Origin: Microbispora rosea subsp. aerata
Lineage (GTDB): Bacteria > Actinomycetota > Actinomycetes > Streptosporangiales > Streptosporangiaceae
DNA: 64,000 bases
Direction of reading: 5' to 3'
Assembly (NCBI RefSeq): GCF_014647835.1
Contig: NZ_BMPY01000024.1
Coordinates: 45,772 to 109,771, forward strand
The position numbers were made by a program, and so were the translations under genes. Below are positions 1 through 9,491 of this stretch, piece after piece (position 1 is the first letter of the stretch; each line of letters starts with the position of its first letter). Under the pieces are notes generated by a model. That model searched no databases. It worked only from the letters and a program-made list of their open reading frames with translations, and was not told where the DNA came from.

Positions 1-122
1 AGGTCGTCCACGACCCGGGTGAAGGCCGCGTGGTCCGCCAGCAGCGGAGTGATGTCCTTGAAGAGGATCCCCGGCTTCGGATAGTCCGGGACATCTCTGA
101 TGAGAGCCGTCCAGTCAGTCAC
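1..122 (-). CDS. apt: Adenine phosphoribosyltransferase, N-terminal part (runs off window)
   Basis: Only about the first 40 codons lie in the window. Reading leftward from a GTG at 122 the peptide contains [19 protein letters not shown], the characteristic N-terminal segment of Apt, which salvages adenine to AMP using PRPP in the cytosol. The assignment rests on this segment alone; the PRPP-binding motif is outside the window. It follows secF on the same strand, as in many actinobacteria, but a strong hairpin lies between the two genes, so it may have its own promoter. Confidence 0.85.
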   Translation of the reverse strand, partial: MTDWTALIRDVPDYPKPGILFKDITPLLADHAAFTRVVDD

Positions 123-154
123 GACGGCCAAGCCTAGCGGGAGCGGACAACACG

Positions 155-192
155 CGGGCGCCCCCGGAACCGCGCGGTTCCGGGGGCGCCCG
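155..192 (-). terminator. Perfect 17-bp hairpin between secF and apt
   Basis: Arms 155-171 and 176-192 are exact reverse complements with a GCGC loop at 172-175. It sits just after the secF stop. There is no U-run, which is usual for high-GC actinobacterial terminators. It probably ends the yajC-secD-secF transcript or attenuates read-through into apt. Confidence 0.75.
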
Positions 193-206
193 CCGGCGAG
201 CCGGGG

Positions 207-1253
207 TCAGCGCTTCTTGCGCTTTTCCGTGGTCGTCGTGGTGGTGTTCTGCGAGCCGGCGGAGACGGGCTCCTTGGCCGCACGGGCGGCCTTGGCGGCG
301 GCGGCCTCCTTGGCGCGCACCCGCTCGGCGAGCGCCTGCCACTTGGGCTCCCGCTCCTTGAGCGTGACCAGGATCGGCGTCGCCACGCACAGGGACGAGT
401 AGGTGCCGACGACCATGCCGACGAACAGGGCCAGCGACAGGTCCTTCAGCGTGCCGGCGCCGAGCAGCGTGGTGCCGATGAACAGGATCGCGGCCACCGG
501 CAGGATCGCCACGAGCGAGGTGTTCAGCGACCGGATCAGCGTGTGGCTGAGCGCGTTGTTGGCGGCCTGCGTGTAGGTCATCTTCGCGCTCGTGCCGAGC
601 TTGCTCGTGACCTCCTTGATCATGTCGAAGACGACGACCGCGTCGTACAACGAGTAACCGAGGATCGTGAGGAAGCCGAGCATCGTCGCCGGGGTGACCT
701 CGAAGCCCGACCAGGCGTAGACGCCGGCGGTGATCACGAGGTCGTGGATGAGGGCGACGATCGCCGCGAGGGCCATCCGCCACTCGAAGGCCACCGACAG
801 GTACAGCATGATCGCGATCATGAAGACCGCGAGGCCGATCCACGCCTTCTGGGAGACCTCGCCACCCCAGGTCGCGCCGATGACCTGCGAGCTGACCTGC
901 TCCTCGTCGATGCCGAACTTCTGGGCGACCGCCCGCTGGACCTTGGTCACCTCGTCGCCCTTGAGGCTCTCGGTGGTGACCCGCCAGTTGGGGCCGGCCT
1001 GCTGCACGATGACCTGGTGGACCCCGGCGTCGGAGACGGTCTCGCGGACCTGCTCGATGCTGGAGCCCGGCGTGCGGGTGAAGTCGAACACCGAGCCGCC
1101 GCGGAACTCCACGCCCAGGTTCAGGCCGTTGACCACCAGGCCCACAATGGAGACCGTGAGCAGGAAGATCGACAGGCCGTACCAGATCTTGCGCTTGCCG
1201 ACGAAGTCGATGTTGATGTCGCCGCGGTAGAGGCGGCTGATCACTCCCGGCAT
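207..1253 (-). CDS. secF: Protein translocase subunit SecF
   Basis: 348-residue RND-family membrane protein that works with SecD to drive late steps of Sec-dependent export using the proton-motive force. Visible features are a first membrane segment at about residues 24-42, the periplasmic-entry motif LGVEFRGGS shortly after it, a cluster of five hydrophobic segments in the second half, and a basic C-terminal tail (EKRKKR). The ATG at 1253 overlaps the secD stop (TGATG), which fixes the start and implies translational coupling. An in-frame upstream extension reads through secD sequence and is not part of the gene. Confidence 0.95.
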   Translation of the reverse strand: MPGVISRLYRGDINIDFVGKRKIWYGLSIFLLTVSIVGLVVNGLNLGVEFRGGSVFDFTRTPGSSIEQVRETVSDAGVHQVIVQQAGPNWRVTTESLKGDEVTKVQRAVAQKFGIDEEQVSSQVIGATWGGEVSQKAWIGLAVFMIAIMLYLSVAFEWRMALAAIVALIHDLVITAGVYAWSGFEVTPATMLGFLTILGYSLYDAVVVFDMIKEVTSKLGTSAKMTYTQAANNALSHTLIRSLNTSLVAILPVAAILFIGTTLLGAGTLKDLSLALFVGMVVGTYSSLCVATPILVTLKEREPKWQALAERVRAKEAAAAKAARAAKEPVSAGSQNTTTTTTEKRKKR

Positions 1254-3037
1254 CACGCCTCCTGCAGGGTCTGCTCGGCGGGGCTGGTGCGGCCCATGCG
1301 CTCCGCGTCGAGTCCGGACAGCTTGTGGCCCTTCGCGAAGAACCGCAGCCGCGCCGCCAGCGACATCAGCGGCTTGGTGAACAGGAACACCACCACGAGG
1401 TCGATGATGGTGGTCAGGCCCATCGCGAACGCGAAGCCGGCCACGTCGCCGACCGCGAGGAAGTAGAGAATCACCGCGGCGATGAACATGACGGCGTCGG
1501 CGACCATGATGGTGCGCCGGGCACGCCGCCAGGCGACCTCCACCGCCGAGCGCAGCGTGCGGCGGCCCTCCTTGATCTCGTCGCGGATCCGTTCGAAGTA
1601 GACGATGAACGAGTCCGCGGTGATGCCGATCGAGACCACCAGGCCGATGATGTGCGGCAGCGAGAGGCGGAAGCCGGCGTTGTGGCTCAGCAACACCACC
1701 GTCAGGTAGGTGACCACGGTGGCCACGGCCAGGCTGGCCATGCCGATGAGCCCGAGGCCGCGGTAGTAGAGCAACAGGTAGATCACCACGACGATCAGGC
1801 CGAGCGCGCCGGAGATGAGGCCGCCGTTGAGCTGGTCCTGGCCGAGCGTCGAGGAGACGGAGACGACCGAGCTCTGCTGGAACTTCAGCGGCAGCGCGCC
1901 GTACTTGAGCTGGTCGGCCAGCTCGGTGGCGGTCTGCTGGGTGAAGCTGCCGGAGATGCGGGCGCTGCCGCCGGGGATGGCCTCCTCGATCACCGGGGCG
2001 ACGATGACGACGCCGTCCAGCACGTTGGCGAGCTGGTTGCGCGGGGCCGGCAGGCTCGTGATGCGCCGGGTGATGTCGGCGAACTGGCTGGCGCCCTTCG
2101 ACTTGAAGTCGACCTGGACGATCCACTCACCGGTGGTCGGGTCGGTGCCCGCCTGCGCGCCGCTGATCTCGGTGCCCTGCACCGCGGCCTTGTCCAGGAT
2201 GTAGCGGGCGGTGCCGTCCTGGCTGCAGGCGACGATCTGCTTGTTGGGGTCGTCGATGGCGCCCTGGCCGCGGTTCTTCGCGGTGCAGTCGATCTTGCGG
2301 AACTCGTCGAGCAGCGCCGGGTCGATGCCGCTGGTGTCCTGGCCGGCCAGCGGGTCGACCATGTCCTCGGCGGGGGCCGTCGGCGTGGGACTGGGCTCGG
2401 CCGAGGGCGACGCCTTGGCCCGGGCGCCCCGGGCCGTCCCCGCCCCCGCGTCGCGCCGGTTCGCCCTCTCCGAAGCGGTCGGCTCCGGAGAGGACGGCGC
2501 GGTCAGCGCCTTCGCCAGGGCGCGGCCGGCGGGAGACGCGTTCGCGCCCGGCGTCGCGTTCCCCGTGGCCGGAGCGGACTCGCTCGCGGCGGCCGAGGGG
2601 GTCGCCGAGGCGCCGGGCGTGGCGGCCTCCGTGGGCACCTGTGCCGGCTGGTTGGTGGCGGCGGCCACCGCGAGCACCTGCCGCATGCGCAGCTCGGCGG
2701 TGGTCGACACCAGCCTGAGGGCCTCGTCACGGCCCGCGCCCGGGATCTGGATCACGATGTTGTCGTTCGACTTCGCGACCTGGGCGTCGGAGATGCCGGT
2801 GCCGTTGACGCGCTGCCGGATGATCGCCACGGCGCGGTCGAGGCTCTCCTGGGACGGCGACTTCCCGTCCGGCGTGACCGGCGAGAGCGTCACGGTCGTG
2901 CCGCCCGCGAGGTCGAGGCCGAACTTGGGGACGAACGCCTTCTGGAGGGCGACCGTCGCGCCCATGACGAGGAGGAGCACAAAGAGCAGCAGGAGTGTGC
3001 GTCCAGGCTTGCTCTGGCTACTGGTCGGTGGGGCCAC
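1253..3037 (-). CDS. secD: Protein translocase subunit SecD with an Ala/Pro/Thr-rich insert
   Basis: 594-residue partner of SecF. There is one membrane helix near residues 13-31, the KFGLDLAGGTTV motif after it, the P1 periplasmic region, and five C-terminal membrane segments. The motif GIGLVVSIGITADSFIVYFERIRDE-like region (FIVYFERIRDEIKEG) is typical of SecD. Residues of about 125-235 form a low-complexity Ala/Pro/Ser/Thr insert inside the periplasmic P1 domain, which is not needed in compact SecD homologues. It lies 41 bp downstream of yajC and overlaps secF, so the three form an operon. Confidence 0.95.
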   Translation of the reverse strand: MAPPTSSQSKPGRTLLLLFVLLLVMGATVALQKAFVPKFGLDLAGGTTVTLSPVTPDGKSPSQESLDRAVAIIRQRVNGTGISDAQVAKSNDNIVIQIPGAGRDEALRLVSTTAELRMRQVLAVAAATNQPAQVPTEAATPGASATPSAAASESAPATGNATPGANASPAGRALAKALTAPSSPEPTASERANRRDAGAGTARGARAKASPSAEPSPTPTAPAEDMVDPLAGQDTSGIDPALLDEFRKIDCTAKNRGQGAIDDPNKQIVACSQDGTARYILDKAAVQGTEISGAQAGTDPTTGEWIVQVDFKSKGASQFADITRRITSLPAPRNQLANVLDGVVIVAPVIEEAIPGGSARISGSFTQQTATELADQLKYGALPLKFQQSSVVSVSSTLGQDQLNGGLISGALGLIVVVIYLLLYYRGLGLIGMASLAVATVVTYLTVVLLSHNAGFRLSLPHIIGLVVSIGITADSFIVYFERIRDEIKEGRRTLRSAVEVAWRRARRTIMVADAVMFIAAVILYFLAVGDVAGFAFAMGLTTIIDLVVVFLFTKPLMSLAARLRFFAKGHKLSGLDAERMGRTSPAEQTLQEA

Positions 3038-3078
3038 TGGAGGTCAGTTCTTTCGTCGAAAGGTTGAGATCAGCCTAC

Positions 3079-3444
3079 TCAGGACTGCTTGGTGCTCGCG
3101 TCGTCACCGTTCCCCGTGTCGGGACCGCCGGTCGCGGACCCCCCGGTGTCCCCGTCTGTCACCTCGTCCGCGGGGGTGACCACCCGGCCGATCGCGGCCT
3201 TGACCCAGCGGGTCTCGACGCCGGGGGCCACCTCCAGCACGACGTCGTCGTCCTGAACGGCGACGACCGTCCCGAAAAGTCCTGTCGTGGTCATGACCCG
3301 GACGCCCGGGGTCAGGGAGTTCTGCATCTGGATCTGTTCCTGCTGCCGCTTGCGCTGGGGGCGGATCAGCAGGAAGTAGAACACCACTACCAGCAAGATC
3401 AGTGGCAGGAACGTCCCAAGCGGGTTGTTACCCACGGGGGCCAC
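3079..3444 (-). CDS. yajC: Preprotein translocase accessory subunit YajC
   Basis: 121 residues with a single N-terminal membrane helix (about residues 13-28) followed by the conserved basic RPQRKRQQE segment and a small soluble domain containing PGVRVMTTTGLFGTV. YajC forms part of the SecDF-YajC holotranslocon at the membrane. The C-terminus is an acidic Gly/Asp/Thr tail. It is the first gene of the yajC-secD-secF operon and the distal neighbour of ruvCAB, the standard actinobacterial order. Confidence 0.93.
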   Translation of the reverse strand: MAPVGNNPLGTFLPLILLVVVFYFLLIRPQRKRQQEQIQMQNSLTPGVRVMTTTGLFGTVVAVQDDDVVLEVAPGVETRWVKAAIGRVVTPADEVTDGDTGGSATGGPDTGNGDDASTKQS

Positions 3445-3543
3445 CCTTCCGTAACGTGATGAACCGGCCTGACGCCGGAGGTCTTGTGCGCTTCACACGC
3501 GGGCCACCGCGACTTGTCGCGTGTGCGGCCAGTCAAGCCACGC

Positions 3544-3573
3544 AGTGTATGCGAGCCCGCGGAAGCCCGGCAA
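3544..3573 (-). promoter_or_regulatory. Candidate sigma-70-type promoter for yajC-secDF
   Basis: On the minus strand TTGCCG (3573-3568) and TACACT (3549-3544) are separated by 18 bp, in the 233-bp ruvB-yajC gap. The -10 hexamer is a good match and the -35 is moderate. The transcript would have a leader of about 95 bases before the yajC start. Predicted by eye only. Confidence 0.45.
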
Positions 3574-3677
3574 CGAACCCACGGCTCGGCGGGCAGGAAA
3601 GTTCCCGCTTCATAGGCTTCGCAATCGGTCTGTTACCTCTTTGCCCCGGTTTCCGCTTCCGGCCGCCCGCACCGCGC

Positions 3678-4727
3678 TCAGCCCTCGTCGAAGAGCGTGG
3701 GCACGGCCGCCGAGCCGACCGCGTCAGGAGGCGGAGTCAAGCCGAGGTGCGCCCAGGCGGCGGCGGTGGCGACGCGGCCCCGCGGGGTGCGCGCCAGCAG
3801 CCCCTGGCGCACCAGGAAGGGCTCGGCCACGACCTCGACCGTCTCCGGCTCCTCCCCCACGGCCACCGCCAGCGTCGACAGGCCCACCGGCCCGCCGCCG
3901 AACTTGCGCAGCAGCGCGTCGAGCACGGCCCGGTCGAGCCGGTCCAGTCCTTCGGCGTCGACCTCGTACAGGTTGAGCGCCGCCGCCGCGACCTCCCTGG
4001 TGATGACGCCCTCCGCGCGGACCTCGGCGAAGTCGCGCACCCGCCGCAGCAGGCGGTTGGCGATGCGGGGGGTGCCGCGCGAGCGGCGGGCGATCTCGTG
4101 CGCGCCCTCGTCGGGCAGCTCCACCGACAGCAGCCGGGCCGAGCGCCGCAGCACCTGCTCCAGCTCGGCCACCTCGTAGAAGTCCATGTGCGCGGTGAAG
4201 CCGAACCTGTCGCGCAGCGGCGCGGGCAGCAGCCCCGCCCGGGTGGTGGCCCCGACCAGCGTGAACGGGGCGATGTCGAGGGGGATCGAGGTGGCGCCCG
4301 GCCCCTTGCCGACGACGACGTCGACCCGGAAGTCCTCCATGGCGAGGTAGAGCATCTCCTCCGCCGGGCGGGCCATGCGGTGGATCTCGTCGATGAACAG
4401 GACCTCGCCCTCGGTCAGCGTGGACAGGATCGCGGCGAGGTCGCCCGCGCGCTCCAGCGCGGGCCCCGAGGTCATCCGCAGCGGCACGCCCAGCTCGGCC
4501 GCGATGATCATCGCGAGGGTCGTCTTGCCGAGCCCGGGGCCGCCGCTCATCAGGACGTGGTCGGGCGGGCGGTTGCGGCGCAGGGCGCTCTCCAGCACCA
4601 GCGAGAGCTGCTCGCGCACCCGGCTCTGCCCGATGAACTCCTCCAGCCGCCGGGGGCGCAGCGCGGCCTCGATCGCCCGCTCGTCGCCCTCGGGTTCCGG
4701 CGACACGAGATCACGCTCGAAGCTCAC
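3678..4727 (-). CDS. ruvB: Holliday junction branch migration ATPase RuvB
   Basis: 349-residue AAA+ motor of the RuvAB complex that drives branch migration at recombination intermediates. Motifs in order are Walker [12 protein letters not shown], Walker B LFIDEIHR, sensor 1 GATTRAG and the arginine-finger region LRDRFG, followed by the winged-helix DNA-binding C-terminus. The length is normal for the family. It lies 78 bp after ruvA, and the LexA box upstream of ruvC would make the three genes SOS-inducible. Confidence 0.96.
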   Translation of the reverse strand: MSFERDLVSPEPEGDERAIEAALRPRRLEEFIGQSRVREQLSLVLESALRRNRPPDHVLMSGGPGLGKTTLAMIIAAELGVPLRMTSGPALERAGDLAAILSTLTEGEVLFIDEIHRMARPAEEMLYLAMEDFRVDVVVGKGPGATSIPLDIAPFTLVGATTRAGLLPAPLRDRFGFTAHMDFYEVAELEQVLRRSARLLSVELPDEGAHEIARRSRGTPRIANRLLRRVRDFAEVRAEGVITREVAAAALNLYEVDAEGLDRLDRAVLDALLRKFGGGPVGLSTLAVAVGEEPETVEVVAEPFLVRQGLLARTPRGRVATAAAWAHLGLTPPPDAVGSAAVPTLFDEG

Positions 4728-4805
4728 TCGACACCATCCGCTCGGCCCGCCGGGTCCGTCCGATTCCCGGTGAAACTTTCATCTCTCCCTCGGCCCGCCG
4801 CGGCG

Positions 4806-5429
4806 TCATCGCACGCTCAGCACGCGCAGGGCGGACTTGAGCAGCGCGGCCACCTGCGGGGTGCGGCCCGCCGCGATCTCCGCCTCGGCCTCCGCGGACA
4901 CCGCCGCCACCGCCTCGTCGGCGTCCCTGGACGAGTAGCCGAGCCCGACCAGCCCCGAATGGACCTGGTCGCGCCAGACGGGCTGCGCCGGCGACGCGCC
5001 GGTGCGTACGGCGCCGGCCGCCGCCACCGGGGCGCCGAGCTTGTCCTTGAGTTCGAGCACGATGCGCTGCGCGCCCTTCTGGCCTATGCCGGGCACCATC
5101 GTCAGGGCCTTGATGTCGGCGCTCGCCACCGCGATCCGCAGCGCGTCGGGGGTGTGCACCGCGAGCATGGCCAGGGCCAGACGCGGACCGACCCCGCTGG
5201 CCGTCTGGAGCAGCTCGAAGACCGCGCGCTCGTCGTCGGAGGCGAAGCCGTACAGGGTGAGCGAGTCCTCGCGGACGACGAGCGAGGTGGCCAGCCGGGC
5301 GGGCTCGCCGACGCGCAGCCCGGCCAGGGTGCCCGGGGTGCAGTGGACGAGCATCCCGACGCCGCCGACCTCGACCACGGCGCTGTCGGGCCCGATGGCC
5401 GCCACCTGCCCCGCAACGGATGCGATCAT
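4806..5429 (-). CDS. ruvA: Holliday junction DNA-binding protein RuvA
   Basis: 207 residues with an N-terminal OB-fold ([21 protein letters not shown]), a helix-hairpin-helix segment ([21 protein letters not shown]), an Ala-rich linker and a C-terminal domain III that contacts RuvB. It tetramerises on Holliday junctions and loads RuvB. The ATG at 5429 overlaps the ruvC stop by four bases (ATGA), so translation is coupled. Confidence 0.95.
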   Translation of the reverse strand: MIASVAGQVAAIGPDSAVVEVGGVGMLVHCTPGTLAGLRVGEPARLATSLVVREDSLTLYGFASDDERAVFELLQTASGVGPRLALAMLAVHTPDALRIAVASADIKALTMVPGIGQKGAQRIVLELKDKLGAPVAAAGAVRTGASPAQPVWRDQVHSGLVGLGYSSRDADEAVAAVSAEAEAEIAAGRTPQVAALLKSALRVLSVR

Positions 5430-6061
5430 CGCGTGCTCCCTCCCCGGTCCGTGCGCCCGGCCGCGACGTCGCCGGGCGTCCCAGTCCTACCAGAGCCCGC
5501 CGTCCTGCCGGGGCTCACCGTGCCCGCGGCGCCGGAACGGGCCCTGGCCAGGGCTTCGGCGAGGCGGTTCTGCACGCCGCCGCGCCAGACGTGGCAGATG
5601 GCCAGGGCGAGCGCGTCGGCGGCGTCCGCGGGCTTGGGCATCGCGTCGAGCCGCAGCAGCCGGGTGACCATCGCGCCGACCTGTTTCTTGTCGGCGTTGC
5701 CGTTGCCGGTGATGGCGGCCTTGACCTCGCTCGGCGTGTGCAGCGCGACCGGCAGCCCCCGCCGGGCCGCGCAGACGATCGCGACGGCCGACGCCTGGGC
5801 CGTCCCCATGACCGTGCGGACGTTGTGCTGGGCGAAGACCCGCTCGACGGCGACCGCGTCCGGCTCGATCTCGTCGAGCCAGCGCTCGATCTCCGCCTCG
5901 ATCACGACCAGCCTGGACCCGATGTCGTCGTCGGCCGGGGTGCGGACCACCCCGACCGACAGCAGGCTCAGCGGCGCGCCCGGACTGCCCTCCACGGCGC
6001 CGAGGCCGCACCGCGTCAGCCCGGGGTCCACGCCCATCACCCGCAGTCGGGGCAACCGCAC
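5426..6061 (-). CDS. ruvC: Holliday junction resolvase RuvC
   Basis: 211-residue endonuclease with an RNase H fold that cuts Holliday junctions. Acidic active-site positions can be seen in [10 protein letters not shown] near the N-terminus, VAVERVF, and [12 protein letters not shown] near residue 150. The C-terminal 40 residues are a Gly/Thr/Arg extension beyond the usual length. The GTG at 6061 was chosen because GGGAGG lies six bases upstream and the next residues ([13 protein letters not shown]) match family N-termini; an ATG at 6151 would add an unrelated Arg-rich leader. Confidence 0.94.
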   Translation of the reverse strand: MRLPRLRVMGVDPGLTRCGLGAVEGSPGAPLSLLSVGVVRTPADDDIGSRLVVIEAEIERWLDEIEPDAVAVERVFAQHNVRTVMGTAQASAVAIVCAARRGLPVALHTPSEVKAAITGNGNADKKQVGAMVTRLLRLDAMPKPADAADALALAICHVWRGGVQNRLAEALARARSGAAGTVSPGRTAGSGRTGTPGDVAAGRTDRGGSTR

Positions 6062-6128
6062 CGGCACGCCTCCCTGATCCCGCCCGGCGCGGCGTCGCCG
6101 GACACGCTTCCGGGCCACGCCGCTTCGC

Positions 6129-6142
6129 CGAACATCTGTTCG
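6129..6142. promoter_or_regulatory. LexA-type SOS box upstream of ruvCAB
   Basis: CGAACATCTGTTCG is a perfect palindrome with arms CGAAC and GTTCG and an ATCT spacer. It matches 13 of 14 positions of the Gram-positive consensus CGAACRNRYGTTYG, which I quote from memory. It starts 67 bp upstream of the ruvC GTG. ruvCAB is SOS-regulated in mycobacteria, so a LexA operator here is expected and makes the operon damage-inducible. Confidence 0.75.
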
Positions 6143-6181
6143 GTCGGTCACTCTATCGCGATCAGCGGCGGCGCGGGCGGA

Positions 6182-7375
6182 TCAGAAGTAGTCGATCATG
6201 TACGGTGCGCAGCGGAACGCGGCGTCCAGCGCGTCGTCGGCCTCGGGCGAGCCGCCGGCCAGCAGGCCGGCGCGGCGGAGCGTGGCCGTGGGGACTCCGG
6301 CGAACAGCGCGGACATCCCGCCGATCGCGAGCCGTGTCGCCGCGCCCCCTGCCGCCGCGAGCCCTGCCGTCCCGCCGGGCGCGTCGCCCAGGCGCGTCAC
6401 GGAGCCGGAGCCGCCGTCCACCCGCAGCAGCCACGCGCCCGCGTTGCCCGGGCGGAGGGGGTCGGTCACCTCGACGACGGTCTCGACGGACACCGCGGCG
6501 GGGAAGCCGCGCCCCGCGACCGCGGCGGGCAGGTCGATCAGCCGGAACATCCACCGGGTCTGGGCGACCTCGTCCTTCGACCGCTCCCGCAGCATCCACA
6601 GCACCGGGTCGGCCGGGTCGGCGCAGGCGGTCACCGAGTCGGCGACGGTCGAGGCGGTGCCGACCATCGACCACAGGGCCCGGGCGGTCGCCTCCGACCC
6701 GGCCAGCAGGTTGTCGACCTCGATGTTGCCCTCGCTCCACCGGTAGACGACGAACCCGTCCTCGGCCAGGTAGCAGAAGTCGTCGTCGTCATCCAGCCAC
6801 AGGCGCCAGGTGCGCTCGTCGAAACACAGCGGCCCGCTGGCGCGGGTGGCCGAGTGCACCCGGCCGATCAGGGCCACGAGCTCGGCCGCGTCCGCGGGGC
6901 CCATCCGGCGCAGCTTGACCGGGGCCGCCGGGCCGCCCAGCGTGCGCAGCGCCTCGGCGGGCACGGTGACCCGCTGGAGCACGCCGGCGTGCTCGTAGCC
7001 CGCGTTCCGGTACAGCGGCGTGGTGGCCGGGTAGAGCGCGGAGACCGCGTGGCCGAGCTGCGCGCAGCGCTCGACGGCCGCGTGGGTGAGCGCCCGGCCC
7101 ACTCCCCTGCCGCGGTCCTCCGGCGACACCGTCACCCCCGCCACGCCGCCCATCGACAGCGGGCGGCCGTGCCACCACTGGACGTACGGGTTGATCCTGG
7201 CCGCGCCGATCAGGCGGGGGCCGTCGAAGGCGCCGAGATACCGGCCCTCCGGCAGCATCGGGGAGACGAGCCTGCGCCAGGTGTCGGGGGCGGATCCGGA
7301 CAACGGGCCGAAGGCGCGCCTGCGGATGTCGAGGACGGCGTCCAGGTCGTCGCTCGTGAGGTGACGGATCTCCAC
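6182..7375 (-). CDS. Eis-like GNAT N-acetyltransferase
   Basis: 397 residues in the architecture of mycobacterial Eis: an N-terminal GNAT domain with the acetyl-CoA loop GVTVSPEDRGRGVGRAL (about residues 80-97), a second degenerate GNAT domain, and a C-terminal sterol-carrier-like fold. The tyrosine in TTPLYRNAGYEHAG corresponds to the Eis proton donor, and the protein ends in Phe, as Eis does, whose terminal carboxylate acts in catalysis. Family members acetylate aminoglycosides or lysines; the natural substrate here is unknown. The start is a GTG with weak upstream signal. It is a single gene between ruvC and yebC. Confidence 0.85.
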   Translation of the reverse strand: MEIRHLTSDDLDAVLDIRRRAFGPLSGSAPDTWRRLVSPMLPEGRYLGAFDGPRLIGAARINPYVQWWHGRPLSMGGVAGVTVSPEDRGRGVGRALTHAAVERCAQLGHAVSALYPATTPLYRNAGYEHAGVLQRVTVPAEALRTLGGPAAPVKLRRMGPADAAELVALIGRVHSATRASGPLCFDERTWRLWLDDDDDFCYLAEDGFVVYRWSEGNIEVDNLLAGSEATARALWSMVGTASTVADSVTACADPADPVLWMLRERSKDEVAQTRWMFRLIDLPAAVAGRGFPAAVSVETVVEVTDPLRPGNAGAWLLRVDGGSGSVTRLGDAPGGTAGLAAAGGAATRLAIGGMSALFAGVPTATLRRAGLLAGGSPEADDALDAAFRCAPYMIDYF

Positions 7376-7483
7376 AACCCGTCACGCTATGCGGGCCCCG
7401 GCGGCCGCGGCCACCGCTTTTCCGCCGTCGCGTCCCGCCGAGGGCCCCGATCCCGTACGGGCCCCGCCGGCCGCGCGAGGGCG

Positions 7484-8236
7484 TCAGGCCCCGACCTTCT
7501 CCATGACCTCGTCGCTCACGTCGAAGTTCGCCCAGACGTTCTGCACGTCGTCGCTGTCCTCGAGCGCGTCGATGAGCTTGAAGACCTTGCGGGCGCCCTC
7601 CTCGTCCAGGGGGACGTTGAGCGTGGGGATGAAGCTCATCTCGGCCGACTCGTAGTCGATGCCGGCGTCCTGCAGGGCCTTGCGCACCGGGATGAGGTCG
7701 GAGGCCTCGCAGACCACCTCGAAGTTGTCGCCGAGGTCGTTGACCTCCTCGGCCCCCGCGTCAAGGACGGCCATGAGCACGTCGTCCTCGGTCAGCGACC
7801 CCTTGGGGACGATCACGACACCCTTGCGGTTGAACATGTACGACACCGAGCCGGGGTCGGCGAGCGAGCCGCCGTTGCGGGTCAGCGCCACCCGGACCTC
7901 GGACGCCGCGCGGTTGCGATTGTCGGTGAGGCACTCGATGAGCACCGCGACGCCGCCGGGGCCGTAGCCCTCGTACATGATCGTCTGGTAGTCGGCGCCG
8001 CCGGCCTCGAGGCCGCCGCCGCGCTTGCGGGCCCGCTCGATGTTGTCGATCGGGACCGAGTTCTTCCTGGCCTTGACGATGGCGTCGTACAGCGTCGGGT
8101 TGCCGTCCGGGTCGGGCCCGCCGGTCCTGGCCGCGACCTCGATGTTCTTGATGAGCTTGGCGAAAAGCTTGCCGCGCTTGGAGTCCAGCGCCGCCTTCTT
8201 GTGCTTCGTCGTCGCCCATTTGGAGTGGCCGGACAT
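7484..8236 (-). CDS. yebC: YebC/PmpR family protein
   Basis: 250 residues beginning [20 protein letters not shown], the diagnostic N-terminus of the YebC/PmpR family. Members were described as transcriptional regulators, and more recent work links some to relief of ribosome stalling at prolines. The length is typical. It lies three bases downstream of the pdxT stop and upstream of the ruv genes, a very common actinobacterial order. Confidence 0.94.
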   Translation of the reverse strand: MSGHSKWATTKHKKAALDSKRGKLFAKLIKNIEVAARTGGPDPDGNPTLYDAIVKARKNSVPIDNIERARKRGGGLEAGGADYQTIMYEGYGPGGVAVLIECLTDNRNRAASEVRVALTRNGGSLADPGSVSYMFNRKGVVIVPKGSLTEDDVLMAVLDAGAEEVNDLGDNFEVVCEASDLIPVRKALQDAGIDYESAEMSFIPTLNVPLDEEGARKVFKLIDALEDSDDVQNVWANFDVSDEVMEKVGA

Positions 8237-8239
8237 CGC

Positions 8240-8830
8240 CTAGAGCTCCCTCACCATCTCGACAAAATACGAGTGCACCCGCGCGTCGCCGGTCAACTCC
8301 GGGTGGAAGGACGTCGCGAGCAGCGGCCCCTGTCGGACCGCGACGATCCTATCCCCAGGCGCGGTGCGGCCCAGCACCTCCACATCCGGCCCCACCGACT
8401 CGACCCAGGGCGCGCGGATGAACACGGCCCTGATCGTCCCGCGCCCGGCGAAGTCGAGGTCGGCCTCGAACGAGTCGACCTGACGGCCGAAGGCGTTGCG
8501 GCGGACCACCATGTCGATGCCGCCGAGCGTCTCCTGGCCCTCGACGCCGCCCTCGATCCGGTCGGCCAGCATGATCATTCCGGCGCACGAGCCGTACGCG
8601 GGCATGCCCTCCTTGATCCGCAGCCGCAGCGGTTCGAGCAGCTCGAAGGCGGTGGCGAGCTTCCACATCGTGGTCGACTCGCCGCCGGGGACGACCAGCG
8701 CGTCCACCGCGGCGAGCTCCTCCTGCCTGCGCACCGGCGTGGCGGCCGCGCCGGCCTCCTCAAGGGCGCGGATGTGCTCGCGCACGTCGCCCTGCAGGGC
8801 GAGCACGCCAATCTTGGGTGCGGACGTCAC
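8240..8830 (-). CDS. pdxT: Pyridoxal 5'-phosphate synthase glutaminase subunit PdxT
   Basis: 196-residue class I glutaminase that releases ammonia for PdxS in the DXP-independent PLP pathway. Seen are [11 protein letters not shown], the oxyanion-loop PGGESTTM, the nucleophile in YGSCAGM, and the His/Glu pair in SFHPELTGD. It starts at a GTG with AAGGG six bases upstream. pdxS lies upstream on the same strand, separated by a marR gene. Confidence 0.95.
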   Translation of the reverse strand: MTSAPKIGVLALQGDVREHIRALEEAGAAATPVRRQEELAAVDALVVPGGESTTMWKLATAFELLEPLRLRIKEGMPAYGSCAGMIMLADRIEGGVEGQETLGGIDMVVRRNAFGRQVDSFEADLDFAGRGTIRAVFIRAPWVESVGPDVEVLGRTAPGDRIVAVRQGPLLATSFHPELTGDARVHSYFVEMVREL

Positions 8831-8911
8831 GGATATCCCTTCTGTGGTGACTCCACTCGTGGTGGCCGCATTCAGGGTATGGCCAGGGTCTCGGGCATCC
8901 CAAACGCGGTT

Positions 8912-9337
8912 TCACAGGCGGCCCAGCTTGGCCAGCGCGGGCAGGGCGCGGGCGATCGCCGTGCGCTCCTCGGCGGTCAGCGCGCCCAGCCGGTCGGACA
9001 GGTAGGCGATCCGCGCCCGCCGCACGGCCCTCAGGCGCTCGCGGCCCTCGCCGGTCAGCTCGACGGTGCGCACCCGCGCGTCGGACGCGTCGGTGCCCCG
9101 CGCGACGAGACCCGCCTCCTCCAGGCGGTTGACCTGCACGCTCATCGTCGGCAGCTGCACGCCGTGCTCGTCGGCCAGCTCGGTCATCCGGCGCGGGCCG
9201 TCCTCCAGGGAGCCGAGCACCGAGTATTGCTGGGCGGTGACCGGCTGCCCCGCCGTCGTACGGCGCAGCAGCATCACGATGTGGCGCAGCTCGCGCGACA
9301 GGTCCTCGGCGAGCCGTCCGGCGTCGTCGGTCGTCAT
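8912..9337 (-). CDS. MarR family transcriptional regulator
   Basis: 141 residues with a winged-helix core: a dimerisation helix, a recognition region (MTELADEHGVQLPTMSVQVNRLEEAGLVARG) and the wing DARVRTVELTGEGRERL. It sits between pdxS and pdxT. No fused sensor domain is visible. Target and ligand are unknown; control of a neighbouring gene is possible but unproven. Confidence 0.85.
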   Translation of the reverse strand: MTTDDAGRLAEDLSRELRHIVMLLRRTTAGQPVTAQQYSVLGSLEDGPRRMTELADEHGVQLPTMSVQVNRLEEAGLVARGTDASDARVRTVELTGEGRERLRAVRRARIAYLSDRLGALTAEERTAIARALPALAKLGRL

Positions 9338-9435
9338 AGGTGGTCACGATAACGCTGGTCGTCCCGGCGCCGACGAGGCGGCCGTCCGCCGGGGGCGGGG
9401 GGCCGCGCCCGGTTCCGGCATCGGGCCGCGGACGG

Positions 9436-9461
9436 CGGGAGAGCCCGGCCGGGCTCTCCCG
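9436..9461 (-). terminator. 13-bp palindromic terminator after pdxS
   Basis: The block 9436-9461 is a perfect palindrome (arms CGGGAGAGCCCGG and its complement, no spare loop, so about four central bases would be unpaired). It lies 30 bp after the pdxS stop and would end the pdxS transcript before marR. Confidence 0.7.
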
Positions 9462-9491
9462 GCCGGGCGTGTGCCCGGCTCGCGGCGGCCT

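Noticed and set aside
5420-9352. Very long open frame of about 1310 codons on the plus strand
   Set aside because: It runs antisense to ruvC, the Eis-like gene, yebC, pdxT and marR. Its translation is Arg/Ala/Gly/Asp-rich without domains, a known artefact of extreme GC at third codon positions.
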